From assembly GCA_900542425.1 (NCBI GenBank), contig UQNQ01000005.1, positions 21,895 through 85,894 of the forward strand: DNA of 64,000 nt, given 5' to 3'. The stretch comes from an uncultured Eubacteriales bacterium (GTDB lineage: Bacteria > Bacillota > Clostridia > Oscillospirales > CAG-272). The translations under genes and the position numbers were made by a program. This document shows positions 8,767-19,600 of the stretch, one piece after another. The notes below the pieces were generated by a model that saw only the letters and a program-made list of their open reading frames with translations, searched no databases and was not told the DNA's origin. Within the stretch, counting starts at the first letter, position 1; every line of letters begins with the position of its first letter.

Positions 8767-9111
8767 TTATGCCATTTTTTCCGCGAGTTTCGCACCTCCA
8801 AGCAGATGGAAGTGAAGATGAGGAACACTTTGGCAGGCGTCAGGTCCGCAATTGGAGATGATACGGTATCCATTTGTGATTCCGGCAAGTTTCGCAATTT
8901 TAGGAATATTCTCGAATATATAGGCGATGATGCCGCTGTTGATATGGGATATTTCATCAGCCGAAGCAATATGAGATTTCGGAATGACAAGCACATGAAC
9001 CGGCGCCTGAGGCTGAATGTCCCGGAAGGCGAGAATTCTTTCGTCTTCGTAAATTTTGGATGACGGGATCTCGCCCGCCGCGATTTTACAGAAAAGACAA
9101 TTTTCCTGCAT
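8767..9111 (-). CDS. HIT-family (HinT-type) nucleotide hydrolase
   Basis: The 114-residue protein has the N-terminal CLFCKI...GEIPSSKIYEDE signature and the catalytic histidine triad HLHFHLLGG (His98, His100, His102). HinT-type enzymes hydrolyse nucleotide phosphoramidates such as aminoacyl-adenylates. It lies downstream of alaS and mscL on the same strand with a 32-bp gap, so it may share their transcript. An AAAGG site precedes the start. Confidence 0.93.
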   Translation of the reverse strand: MQENCLFCKIAAGEIPSSKIYEDERILAFRDIQPQAPVHVLVIPKSHIASADEISHINSGIIAYIFENIPKIAKLAGITNGYRIISNCGPDACQSVPHLHFHLLGGAKLAEKMA

Positions 9112-9143
9112 ATAACGACCTTTCCGCCGCTGTGCGGCTGCTG

Positions 9144-9710
9144 TTATAATCTTGCTGAATAAAGGGAATCCCGGATTTCACGAAGCAGGTCGACAGTTTC
9201 TTTTTCACGCGCTTTGGCGGCGGCCATTTCCGCTTCAGCCGCAATGCGTGCGTTTTCTGCCGCCTGTTTTTCGGCAGCCTCCTTGGCGGCAGCCTCCGCG
9301 GCTGCTTTTTCCATAGCTTCTTTTTCTTCTTTGGAAATCCGGAGTTCTCTTGCTTTGTTTGTTGCTTTGGCAAATACTCTGATAACAAGGAAGAGAAAAA
9401 ATGCGATAATCAGAAAATCAATAATGGATTGTAAGAAGGAACCCCAAGCTAAAGAAACTTCTGCTGTTACAATATTGCCGTCTTGATCCAGAACCTCTGG
9501 CCTGATAATCCATTTGAGGTCTGACAAATTGGTCCCATCTGTAAGAAGAGCAATGAGCGGTGACAGAAAAGCATCGGTGAACTTTGTGACGATATCTTTA
9601 AAAGTTGCGGCAATCACGATGCCGACCGCCATATCTACCACGTTGCCGCGGTTGATGAACGCTTTGAAGTCATGCCAGAAATTTTTGATTCTTGCTTTCT
9701 TCTCTTTCAT
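9144..9710 (-). CDS. mscL: Large-conductance mechanosensitive channel MscL with a long charged insert
   Basis: Residues 1-57 match the MscL N-terminus (FKAFINRGNVVDMAVGIVIAATF forms the first helix). A periplasmic-type loop follows, then the second membrane helix (about 93-115). The protein opens under membrane tension to release solutes. It has 188 residues against about 130-150 in most relatives. The extra length is an Ala/Glu/Lys-rich helix at residues 122-170, placed between TM2 and the conserved C-terminal helix LLREIRDSL. It sits 21 bp downstream of alaS. Confidence 0.93.
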   Translation of the reverse strand: MKEKKARIKNFWHDFKAFINRGNVVDMAVGIVIAATFKDIVTKFTDAFLSPLIALLTDGTNLSDLKWIIRPEVLDQDGNIVTAEVSLAWGSFLQSIIDFLIIAFFLFLVIRVFAKATNKARELRISKEEKEAMEKAAAEAAAKEAAEKQAAENARIAAEAEMAAAKAREKETVDLLREIRDSLYSARL

Positions 9711-9731
9711 GATAAGCGTTTCCTCCTGCTG

Positions 9732-12374
9732 TTACTTCAACTGCCTTTTTACAATTTGAGAAAGTGCCGCAAGTGCTTCACCGAGCTTTTCGGGATGCTT
9801 TGCACCTGAGGTTGCACTGTCAGGACGACCGCCTCCGCCTCCGCCGACGTATTCGGAAAGTCCGGCAAGGATATTTGGCGCCTTGACACCTTTTTCAACG
9901 GCCTCTTTTCCGCATATACACACCAGTGTCAGCTTATCGGCGACAGGAGAATAAGAGGAGATTACCGCGACAAGATCGGGGTATCGGCTCTTCAAATCGT
10001 CTCCGAGCATACGGACAATGGGAAGAGGCATCTCCGTTTGCATCGAAGCGACTCGGACTCCGCCGTCTATCTGTTCGGCAACGGCGATCATCGCGTCCGC
10101 TTTGGCGGCTGCAAGTTTTGAGGAGGCGGACTCCAGTTCTTTTTTCACCGCTTTCATTTCTTCGCTGATTGCCGCGATTCTAAGGAGAATATCCGTGCGG
10201 GCACCGATTTTCAATGCTTTGACTGCTCCGGAAAGAATGCTTTCGCTCTGAAGAGAAAGCTCATATGTGTTAAATCCGGTAACGGCGGTAATTCGTCTTG
10301 TGCCTGCCGCGACAGAGCTTTCGGACAGTATTTTAAACATGCCGATTTTGGCGGTGTTGCTCACATGCGTTCCGCCGCAAAGTTCGGCGGAAAAATCAGC
10401 CATTTTTACGACTCGGACGATGTTTCCGTATTTTTCGCCGAAAAGGGCGATCGCACCGGATGCTTTTGCGCTTTCAATATCTGTTTCATAAGCTGCGACG
10501 GGAAGATCTCCGAGGATTTTTTCATTGACAAGTCGTTCTACTTTTGCAAGCTCTTCTGATGTGACTGGAGCGAAGTGCGTAAAATCAAAGCGTGCTTCTT
10601 TGTCATCCACGTAAGAACCTGCCTGTCTTATGTGCGTGCCGAGCACCTCTCGGAGCGCTGCGTCGAGCAGATGAACTGCTGAATGATTCCGCATAATGGC
10701 GGCGCGGCGTTCGGAATCGACGGAGAGCGTGACGGTATCTCCGACAGAGAAAGAACCGGATTCAATTTTGCAGACATGCAGATATACACCGTCGGATTTT
10801 TTTGTATCCATGACGAGGGCACGTCCGTTTGCACCTGTTATGACGCCGGTATCTCCAACCTGACCGCCGCCCTCCCCGTAAAACGGCGTCCGGTCGGTAA
10901 TCAGAATGGCGTTCTCGCCGGTAATTTCACAAAGCTTGTCTGTTTCTGCGTCAATTATGGAGAGGATTTTCGCCTCTGCTATGAACTGCGAATAACCGAC
11001 AAATTCGGTAGGGACGGAGGTATCGAGGAGAGATTTCATGCTGTCGTCCCATCCGCTGATATTTCCTCTGGCGGCACGGGCGCGTTCTTTTTGCTCCTCG
11101 AGTTTTTTTGCAAAGCCTTCTTCATCGATGCCGATCCCGTGTTCTGCCGCGATTTCGCGGGTAAGATCGAGCGGAAAACCGAACGTATCGGACAGCTTGA
11201 AAATGTCTGCGCCGGGAAGAATTGGTGTTCCTTCCGCTTTACGGGCGACTTCCATCAGCTGTTCGAGAAGATTCATTCCCGCCTCAACGGTCGCACCGAA
11301 ACGATCCTCCTCCATACGGACGATTTTTTGAATGTAGCTCAGTTTCTCAGTAAGCTCCGGATAGGGTGCTGCATTTTCATGTGCGACAACCGCCATGAGT
11401 TCATAAAGGAAAGGACCGTCTATACCGAGAATTCTGCCGTGACGGCAGGCTCTTCGCAACAGTCGGCGCAGAACATATCCGCGTCCCTCGTTGGAGGGCA
11501 TGACGCCGTCGGCAATGAGAAACGCTGAGGCACGCGCATGGTCTGCGATGATGCGCAGGGACACGTCTGCTTTTTCGTTTGTCTTATAGGCAACTTTCGC
11601 GATTTCACTTGCCGCTTTGATAATATTTTGTATGGTATCGACCTCAAACATATTGTCTACATCCTGCATCACGCAGGCGAGCCGTTCCAACCCCATGCCC
11701 GTATCGATATTTTTATGAGCAAGCTCAGTATAATTGCCGTTTCCGTCGTTGTTGAATTGGGAGAAAACGATGTTCCAGATTTCCATATACCGGTCGCAGT
11801 CGCAGCCGGGACGGCAATCCGCACTGCCGCAGCCGTATTTTTCACCGCGGTCAAAGTAAATCTCCGAGCACGGTCCGCAGGGTCCCTGTCCATGCTCCCA
11901 GAAATTATCCTCCTTGCCGAGACGTACAATACGTTCCTCCGGAACACCGATTTTGTCGCGCCAGATTCGATAAGCCTCATCGTCTTCCATATAGACAGAG
12001 GGCCAAAGCCTGTCGGAGGGAATTTCCAATACTTCTGTGAGAAATTCCCATGCCCATGTAATGGCTTCTTCTTTAAAATAATCGCCGAAAGAGAAATTAC
12101 CGAGCATTTCGAAGAAAGTTCCGTGGCGCGCCGTAAAGCCGACATGCTCAATATCATTTGTTCGGATACATTTTTGACAGGTTGCCATTCTGTGACGGGG
12201 CGGCTCAAGCTCTCCCGTAAAATATTTCTTAAGCGGGGCCATTCCCGCAACGATAAGAAGAAGCGATTTGTCGTTTTCCGGCACCAGGGAATAGCTTCTT
12301 TGGCTGAGGTGACCCTTGGACTCGAAAAATTTCAAAAATTTCTCGCGTAAATCGTTAAGTGAGGTCCATTCCAT
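9732..12374 (-). CDS. alaS: Alanine-tRNA ligase
   Basis: The 880-residue class II synthetase charges tRNA-Ala. It has the N-terminal catalytic core (RSYSLVPENDKSLLLIVAGMAP, split here in two readings), FTARHGTFFEMLGNFSFGDYFK, the editing domain with NHSAVHLL and CGGTHVSNTAKIG zinc/editing residues, and a C-terminal part ending in a Gly-rich GGGGGGRPDSATSG. Length is normal. AAAGGAAAG precedes the ATG. The leader is only about 60 bases, too short for a T-box. It is divergent from rpoB and heads alaS-mscL-HIT. Confidence 0.96.
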   Translation of the reverse strand: MEWTSLNDLREKFLKFFESKGHLSQRSYSLVPENDKSLLLIVAGMAPLKKYFTGELEPPRHRMATCQKCIRTNDIEHVGFTARHGTFFEMLGNFSFGDYFKEEAITWAWEFLTEVLEIPSDRLWPSVYMEDDEAYRIWRDKIGVPEERIVRLGKEDNFWEHGQGPCGPCSEIYFDRGEKYGCGSADCRPGCDCDRYMEIWNIVFSQFNNDGNGNYTELAHKNIDTGMGLERLACVMQDVDNMFEVDTIQNIIKAASEIAKVAYKTNEKADVSLRIIADHARASAFLIADGVMPSNEGRGYVLRRLLRRACRHGRILGIDGPFLYELMAVVAHENAAPYPELTEKLSYIQKIVRMEEDRFGATVEAGMNLLEQLMEVARKAEGTPILPGADIFKLSDTFGFPLDLTREIAAEHGIGIDEEGFAKKLEEQKERARAARGNISGWDDSMKSLLDTSVPTEFVGYSQFIAEAKILSIIDAETDKLCEITGENAILITDRTPFYGEGGGQVGDTGVITGANGRALVMDTKKSDGVYLHVCKIESGSFSVGDTVTLSVDSERRAAIMRNHSAVHLLDAALREVLGTHIRQAGSYVDDKEARFDFTHFAPVTSEELAKVERLVNEKILGDLPVAAYETDIESAKASGAIALFGEKYGNIVRVVKMADFSAELCGGTHVSNTAKIGMFKILSESSVAAGTRRITAVTGFNTYELSLQSESILSGAVKALKIGARTDILLRIAAISEEMKAVKKELESASSKLAAAKADAMIAVAEQIDGGVRVASMQTEMPLPIVRMLGDDLKSRYPDLVAVISSYSPVADKLTLVCICGKEAVEKGVKAPNILAGLSEYVGGGGGGRPDSATSGAKHPEKLGEALAALSQIVKRQLK

Positions 12375-12440
12375 AAAATTTTCTTTCCTTTTTTTAAAAT
12401 GATTCGATTTTTAGGAAGTTTTTCCTGCTATTTTAGAATT

Positions 12441-12469
12441 ATTATATTAGTTTTGCATAAAAAAGTCAA
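12441..12469 (-). promoter_or_regulatory. Promoter of alaS
   Basis: On the minus strand: -35 TTGACT (12469-12464), 17-bp spacer, -10 TATAAT (12446-12441). The start near 12434 gives a leader of about 60 bases with a small AGGAA/TTCCT hairpin. Confidence 0.78.
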
Positions 12470-12498
12470 TATTATTTGAAAAAAACGACAAATAGTTA

Positions 12499-12527
12499 TT
12501 GACAACTTGACTTTTCGGTGATATACT
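12499..12527 (+). promoter_or_regulatory. Promoter of the rpoBC unit and its 150-base leader
   Basis: TTGACA (12499-12504), a 17-bp spacer and TATACT (12522-12527). The start near 12534 leaves about 155 untranslated bases before rpoB. I could not assign this leader to a known RNA family. Confidence 0.8.
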
Positions 12528-12688
12528 TGTAAATTGCATTACAATCGCTTGTATTATCGCCTGTTTTTGGAGAACGCTGATGCGACGGGCTTTTTCCTGT
12601 TTTTTACGGACGGTATTGCAGGCTGTGGAAAAATATCATATATTTACCAAAGTAAAGGCAAGCTTAAATTTAGAATTGGAGTGATTTT

Positions 12689-15600
12689 ATGAGGATCAAA
12701 CCCCAGCAGCTTGGCAAAAATGTGCGTATGAGCTTCGCCAAGATCGACGAGATTCTGGAGATGCCGGATCTGCTCGAGATTCAGAAGAAATCGTACAAAT
12801 GGCTCGTTGAGAAGGGAATTTCCGAGGTACTGCAGGATGTTTCCCCGATCATCGATTATTCCGGGAATCTTGTTATTGAGTTCGTGGGATTTTCCATTGA
12901 TCAGACGCCGAAATACCCTGTGGAGGAGTGTAAGGAACGCGATGTGACCTATGCCGCTCCCCTGCGAGTGACGGTGAGACTGACCAACAATGCCACCGGC
13001 GAAGTAAAGCAACAGGACATTTTCATGGGAGATTTTCCGCTGATGACGGAAAACGGCACCTTTGTCATCAACGGGGCGGAACGTGTTGTGGTGTCACAGC
13101 TCGTCCGTTCTCCGGGTATGTATTATACGTCGGCTATGGATAAAACCGGAAAATGCATGCTGACGGCACAGATTATTCCTTACCGCGGCGCATGGCTTGA
13201 ATATGAGACGGATATGAATGATGTCTTCTATGTCCGTATCGATAAGAACCGTAAAATTCCGGTAACAATTTTAATCCGCGCGCTGGAGGAATCTATTTCT
13301 ACGTCCACAGACGTACGCGCGCTGTTCGGGGACGATGTGAAAATCGTCACCACGCTTGAAAAGGACGGAATGCAGGCAGAGGCTGAGAAAAACGGTACAA
13401 CAGCCTATGAAGAGTCTTTGAAGGAAATTTATAAGAAGCTGCGTCCGGGCGAGCCTCCGCTGGTGGAGTCAGCGCAGATCCTTTTGAACAATTTGTTCTT
13501 TGATCCTAAGCGGTATGATCTTGGTTCTGTCGGAAGATATAAATTCGACAAGAAAGTCGCACTTGGACGCAGGCTTTCCGGCAGAACGCTTTCTCGTCCC
13601 GTCATCAGCCCGATTACGGGAGAAATCCTATTTGAGGCAGGCAAAACACTCTCTTTTGAGGAGGCAACCTCCATTGAGGATGCCGGCGTGAACGAAGCAT
13701 ACGTCTATATCGGAGAAGAAAAGGAAACCAAAGTATTCGGAAACGGCATGGTGGATCCCAAAAAGGTGATCGGATGTGATCTTTCCGAAGTCGGAATCCA
13801 TGAGAAAGTAAAGCTCAGTCTGCTTCTGGAAATGCTGGAAGCGGCGGGCGGAGATTTTTCCGCGCTCAAGGAAGCTGCGAAAGAGCGCGCAGCGGAGCTT
13901 TCTCCTAAGCATATTACAAAGGATGATATTTACGCTTCCATCAACTATTTGATCTGTCTCTCCCATGGAATTGGTACTCCGGATGATATTGATCATCTTG
14001 GAAACAGAAGAATCCGTGCGGTCGGCGAGCTGATTCAAAATCAGCTGCGCATCGGTTTTTCGCGTATGGATAAAATCGTGAAAGAAAGAATGACGATTCA
14101 GGATGAGGATTCTTTAACGCCTCAGGCATTAATCAACATTCGTCCAGTCGTGGCTGCGATCCGTGAATTCTTCGGATCTTCGCCGCTCTCCTCTTTCATG
14201 GATCAGAATAACCCGTTGGCAGAGCTTACGCATAAGCGCCGTCTTTCCGCGCTTGGTCCCGGCGGTCTTTCCCGTGACCGTGCTTCTTTTGAGGTGCGTG
14301 ACGTGCATTATACGCATTACGGGCGGATTTGTCCAATTGAGACGCCGGAAGGTCCGAATATCGGTTTGATTTCCTATCTTGCCACCTATGCGAAAATCAA
14401 CGATTACGGCTTTATTGAAGCACCTTACCGTAAAGTCGATAAGGCAACGGGCAAGGTAACCGATATTGTAGAATATATGACCGCCGATATGGAGGACAAT
14501 TATATTGTAGCGCAGGCGAATGAGCCGATTGATGAAGATGGACATTTCCTTAACAAAAAAGTGTTGGCGCGTGACCGTGCTGAAATCGTTGAAGTCGACG
14601 CTGCAAGAGTAGACTATATCGACGTTTCGCCCAAAATGGTCATTTCTGTTGCAACCGGCTTTATCCCGTTCCTTGAAAATGACGATAACTCCCGTGCACT
14701 CATGGGATCCAACATGCAGAAGCAGGCGGTGCCGCTTCTGGTGACGGATTCTCCGATTGTCGGAACCGGCATGGAATACAAAGCGGCCATTGATTCCGGC
14801 GTTTGCGTAATTGCGAAGGAGTCCGGTTATGTCAAGACGGTTACGGCGGATAAAATTGTAATTTCCGAGGATGCCGGCCGCAACCACACTTATGAGCTTT
14901 TGAAATTTAAACGCTCCAATCAGGGCACATGTATCAATCAGCGTCCTATCGTCAACGTAGGCGATAGAGTAGAAAAAGGTGATGTCATTGCTGACGGACC
15001 AGCCACGTCAGGGGGCGAGATCGCACTCGGAAAGAATGCGCTGATCGGCTTTATGACATGGGAAGGTTATAACTACGAGGATGCGGTCCTGCTCAATGAA
15101 AATCTTGTGCGCAATGATGTGTATACTTCCATTCATATAGAGGAGTATACGCTTGAGGCCAGAGATACAAAGCTTGGGCCGGAGGAAATTACCCGTGAGA
15201 TCCCGAACTGCGGTGACGATGCTCTGAAGGACCTTGATGAGGATGGTATTATCCGCAACGGAACCGAGGTTCATGCAGGAGATATTCTTGTCGGCAAGGT
15301 TACGCCGAAGGGCGAAACGGAGCTTACGGCGGAAGAGCGTCTGCTGCGTGCGATTTTTGGCGAAAAGGCAAGAGAAGTGCGTGATACCTCCATGAGACTT
15401 CCGCACGGCGAATCCGGCATTGTTGTCGATGTACGTGTGTTTTCCCGCGAAAATTCCGATGAGCTTGCGCCCGGCGTCAATAAATCGGTGAGAGTCTATA
15501 TCGCCCAGAAACGTAAAATTTCTGTCGGAGATAAGATGGCAGGACGCCATGGAAATAAGGGCGTTGTTTCCCGTATCCTGCCCCCGGAGGATATGCCGTT

Positions 15601-16597
15601 CCTGGAAGACGGAACTCCTTTGGATATTGTGTTAAACCCCCTTGGCGTGCCGTCCCGAATGAACATCGGACAGGTGCTTGAGGTTCATCTTGGTATTGCG
15701 GCGAAACGTCTTGGTATGAAGGTTATGACGCCGGCGTTTGACGGCGCGAAGGAAAGCGACATTACGGAGATGATGACGGAGGCAGGTCTTTACCGTGAGG
15801 TGCTTCCGAGCGATTCCCTTACCAATAAAAAATTCTACGAAGAGATTGTTGACGAAGAAACCGGTGAGCGGCGCTATGAGCAAGTTTCGGAGGATAAACT
15901 CTCAAATAAAACTTGGGTAGCGGAAAAGATTGCGCAGAAGAAACTGAAGACCGTCGACGGCAAGAGAATTCTTTACGACGGCCGAACCGGCGAAGCATTT
16001 GACAATCCTGTAACGGTCGGCATTATGTATTATCTGAAGCTCCATCATCTGGTTGACGATAAAATTCACGCAAGAAGCGTCGGACCATATTCGCTTGTCA
16101 CGCAGCAGCCGCTGGGCGGTAAAGCGCAGTTCGGCGGACAGCGCTTCGGTGAAATGGAGGTTTGGGCGCTTGAGGCGTATGGCGCCGCTTATACGCTTCA
16201 GGAAATCCTGACGGTGAAATCGGATGATGTAACTGGACGTGTCAAAACGTATGAGGCGATTGTCAAAGGACAAAATATTCCGACGCCCGGCGTTCCGGAA
16301 TCCTTTAAGGTTTTGGTTAAGGAGCTGCAGTCGCTCGCGCTCGACATTCGTGTTCTTGATGAGAACGGTGAGGAAATTGAACTCTCGCAGATCGGAGAAG
16401 ACTTTGCTGACGAGGGCAAGGGCGAAAACTTTGTTACTGCGGAGGATGTTGGTCCTACGGTGCTCGAGGATGGCGATGAAGACGCCTATACTCTTGTTGA
16501 TGAAGACGAAATTGAAGAAGATTTTGCCGATTCAGATGATGAATTTGATTTCGACGGCATCGATGCCGATGATGACGCCGGCTATGACGAAGAATAA
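12689..16597 (+). CDS. rpoB: DNA-directed RNA polymerase subunit beta
   Basis: The 1302-residue subunit forms one jaw of the RNA polymerase cleft. The rifampicin region reads SSPLSSFMDQNN, then THKRRLSALGPGGL and PIETPEGPNIGL, followed by GDKMAGRHGNKGVVS and the C-terminal LGGKAQFGGQRFGEMEVWALEAYGA anchor (split here). Two rifampicin-contact positions differ from the usual SQLSQFMD (P499 and S502). After the conserved end the protein carries about 60 very acidic residues. GGAG lies before the ATG. Unlike the common Firmicute order, rplKAJL is not directly upstream; alaS is, on the other strand. rpoC follows after 18 bp. Confidence 0.98.
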   Translation: MRIKPQQLGKNVRMSFAKIDEILEMPDLLEIQKKSYKWLVEKGISEVLQDVSPIIDYSGNLVIEFVGFSIDQTPKYPVEECKERDVTYAAPLRVTVRLTNNATGEVKQQDIFMGDFPLMTENGTFVINGAERVVVSQLVRSPGMYYTSAMDKTGKCMLTAQIIPYRGAWLEYETDMNDVFYVRIDKNRKIPVTILIRALEESISTSTDVRALFGDDVKIVTTLEKDGMQAEAEKNGTTAYEESLKEIYKKLRPGEPPLVESAQILLNNLFFDPKRYDLGSVGRYKFDKKVALGRRLSGRTLSRPVISPITGEILFEAGKTLSFEEATSIEDAGVNEAYVYIGEEKETKVFGNGMVDPKKVIGCDLSEVGIHEKVKLSLLLEMLEAAGGDFSALKEAAKERAAELSPKHITKDDIYASINYLICLSHGIGTPDDIDHLGNRRIRAVGELIQNQLRIGFSRMDKIVKERMTIQDEDSLTPQALINIRPVVAAIREFFGSSPLSSFMDQNNPLAELTHKRRLSALGPGGLSRDRASFEVRDVHYTHYGRICPIETPEGPNIGLISYLATYAKINDYGFIEAPYRKVDKATGKVTDIVEYMTADMEDNYIVAQANEPIDEDGHFLNKKVLARDRAEIVEVDAARVDYIDVSPKMVISVATGFIPFLENDDNSRALMGSNMQKQAVPLLVTDSPIVGTGMEYKAAIDSGVCVIAKESGYVKTVTADKIVISEDAGRNHTYELLKFKRSNQGTCINQRPIVNVGDRVEKGDVIADGPATSGGEIALGKNALIGFMTWEGYNYEDAVLLNENLVRNDVYTSIHIEEYTLEARDTKLGPEEITREIPNCGDDALKDLDEDGIIRNGTEVHAGDILVGKVTPKGETELTAEERLLRAIFGEKAREVRDTSMRLPHGESGIVVDVRVFSRENSDELAPGVNKSVRVYIAQKRKISVGDKMAGRHGNKGVVSRILPPEDMPFLEDGTPLDIVLNPLGVPSRMNIGQVLEVHLGIAAKRLGMKVMTPAFDGAKESDITEMMTEAGLYREVLPSDSLTNKKFYEEIVDEETGERRYEQVSEDKLSNKTWVAEKIAQKKLKTVDGKRILYDGRTGEAFDNPVTVGIMYYLKLHHLVDDKIHARSVGPYSLVTQQPLGGKAQFGGQRFGEMEVWALEAYGAAYTLQEILTVKSDDVTGRVKTYEAIVKGQNIPTPGVPESFKVLVKELQSLALDIRVLDENGEEIELSQIGEDFADEGKGENFVTAEDVGPTVLEDGDEDAYTLVDEDEIEEDFADSDDEFDFDGIDADDDAGYDEE

Positions 16598-16615
16598 TGG
16601 GGAAGGAGAGATAGA

Positions 16616-19600
16616 ATGAGTAAAAATGTTTTCGATTCCATTAAAATCGGACTCGCATCTCCTGAAATGATCAGAAGCTGGTCTTACGGCGAGGTAACAA
16701 AGCCGGAAACCATCAATTACCGTACTCTGCGCCCTGAACGGGACGGTCTTTTCTGTGAAAGAATTTTTGGGCCGACCAAGGATTGGGAGTGCGCATGCGG
16801 GAAATATAAAAGAGTACGTTATAAGGGTAAAACCTGTGAGAAGTGCGGTGTGGAAGTGACGACGAAAAAGGTTCGCCGCGAGCGTATGGGCCACATCGAG
16901 CTTGCTGCTCCTGTTTCCCATATCTGGTATTTTAAAGCTACTCCGTCCCGCATGGGGCTTCTGCTTGATATTTCTCCTCGTCTGTTGGAAAAGGTGATTT
17001 ATTTTGGTCAGTATATTGTCTTGGATCCCGGCAACACGCCGCTTGAGAAAAAACAGATGCTTACCGAGACGGAATATCATCAGATGTATGAGAAATATGA
17101 AAACGATTTCCGTGTCGGAATGGGAGCCGAGGCGATTAAGGAACTTCTTCAGGAAATTGATATTGAAAAAACTTCCAAACAGCTGAAAGAAGAGCTGGAC
17201 GCTGCAAGTGGACAGAAAAAACTGCGCATTATCAAGCGGCTTGAAGTGTTTGAGGCTTTCCGTAAATCCGGCAACAAGCCGGAATGGATGATTCTTGATG
17301 CCATCCCGGTTATTCCGCCGGAGATCCGCCCGATGGTACAGCTTGACGGCGGCCGCTTTGCCACCTCCGATCTGAACGATTTGTATCGGAGCGTGATCAA
17401 TCGCAACAACCGTCTCAAGAAGCTTCTTGAGCTGATGGCGCCTGAAATTATTATCAAAAACGAAAAAAGAATGCTTCAGGAAGCTGTGGATGCCCTGATT
17501 GACAACGGACGTCACGGAAAACCTGTAACAGGCTCATCCAGCCGCCCGCTGAAATCGCTTTCCGAGATGCTTCGCGGCAAGCAGGGACGTTTCCGTCAGA
17601 ATCTGCTTGGTAAGCGTGTCGACTATTCCGGTCGTTCCGTTATCGTTGTGGGTCCGACGCTTAAAATTTATCAGTGCGGTCTGCCGAAAGAAATGGCACT
17701 TGAGCTTTTCAAGCCATTTGTCATGAAACGGCTTGTGGAAACACAGAATGCTTCCAATATTAAGGACGCGAAAAAGAAAGTTGACAAGGCAAGCCCTGAG
17801 GTATGGGACGCATTGGAAAATGTGATCAAGGATCATCCTGTGCTTCTCAATCGTGCGCCGACGCTTCACCGTCTGTCTATTCAGGCGTTTGAGCCGGTGC
17901 TTGTGGAGGGCAGAGCAATCAAGCTTCATCCGCTCGTTTGTACGGCATTCAATGCTGACTTCGACGGAGACCAGATGCCGGTGCATGTTCCGCTTTCCAG
18001 CGAGGCGCAGGCGGAAGCGAGATTCCTGATGCTTTCGGCAAATAACTTCTTAAAACCTGTGGACGGAAAAGCGGTTACGGTTCCGTCACAGGATATGGTG
18101 CTCGGCTCCTATTATTTGACGATCGACCGCGACGGCGAGCCGGGAGCCGGAAGCATATTCCGTGATTTCGATGAAGCGATGATGGCTTATGAAAATGGTC
18201 TTTTGGGGCTTCATGCGCCGATCAAGGTGCGGATTTCCCGTGAGATTGACGGGGTTTTGCATACCGGTATTATCGACGCGACACTCGGCAGACTGATCTT
18301 TAACAAGCCGATCCCTCAGGATCTTGGATTTGTGGATAGAAGCAAGCCGGAAAATCTGCTGAAGCTGGAAATCGATTTTCCGACCGCGAAAAAGCAGCTT
18401 GGACAAATTGTCGACCGCACTATCAAGACGCACGGTCCGACTGTGACGGCGCAGGTGCTCGACGATATCAAGGCAAACGGATACAAATATTCGACAAAGG
18501 CATCGATTTCCATTTCGGTATCCGATATGACGGTGCCTGCGGAGAAAAAAGAAATTGTTGCACAGGCAGAGCGCGATGTAGAAAAGATTACGCGCAACTT
18601 CCGCCGTGGTCTGCTTTCGGATGATGAACGCTACGGCAGTGTCATTAAAGTGTGGGAGCAGGCAACAAAAGATGTCACACAGGCACTTCAGGACTGTCTC
18701 GATCGGTATAACTCTATTAAAATGATGAGCGATTCCGGCGCGCGTGGATCTATTGCGCAGATGAGACAGCTTGCCGGTATGCGCGGACTGATGTTTGCAA
18801 CGAACGGAAAGACAATGGAGATCCCGATCAAGGCAAACTTCCGTGAGGGACTGAATGTACTTGAATATTTTATCGGCGCGCGCGGTTCGCGTAAATCGCT
18901 TTCCGATACGGCGCTGAAGACAGCAGACTCGGGTTATCTGACCAGACGTCTGGTTGACGTTTCGCAGGATGTGATTGTCCGCGAAGAGGATTGCGGTACC
19001 ACTGAGGGTATTTGGGTATCGGATGTGAAGGATGGCAACGAAATCATTGAACCGTTGATTGACAGACTTCCGGGCAGATTTGTGATCGGTGATGTAACGG
19101 ATCCTGCGACGGGTGCCGTACTTGCTCACGATGGAGATATGCTCACTGCTGCGCAGGCAAAAGCCATTGTGGATGCCGGTGTTGAGAGAGTGCATGTCCG
19201 TTCTATTCTCAAGTGCAAATGTAAATACGGTGTTTGTGCGCACTGCTATGGTTCTGATCTTGCCACCGGCAAAAAAGTCAGTGTCGGAGAAGCCGTCGGC
19301 ATCATTGCGGCACAGTCGATCGGCGAACCCGGTACGCAGCTTACGATGAGAACGTTCCACACAGGCGGTATCGCAGGTTCCGATATTACACAGGGCTTGC
19401 CGCGTGTTGAGGAGCTTTTTGAGGCGAGACGACCGAAAAAGACAGCTACAGTATCGGAGGTTTCCGGCATTGCGGAAATTCAGGATGCCAAACGGTCCAG
19501 GAATATTATCATCCGCAACGCGGCCGAAACCGGCACGGATGTTGTTTATGCTGTTCCTTATGGAACGAAGATTCTGATCAAATCCGGCGATTTTGTAACG

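Noticed and set aside
10683..12350. Two plus-strand open frames within alaS
   Set aside because: Both are antisense to conserved AlaS domains.
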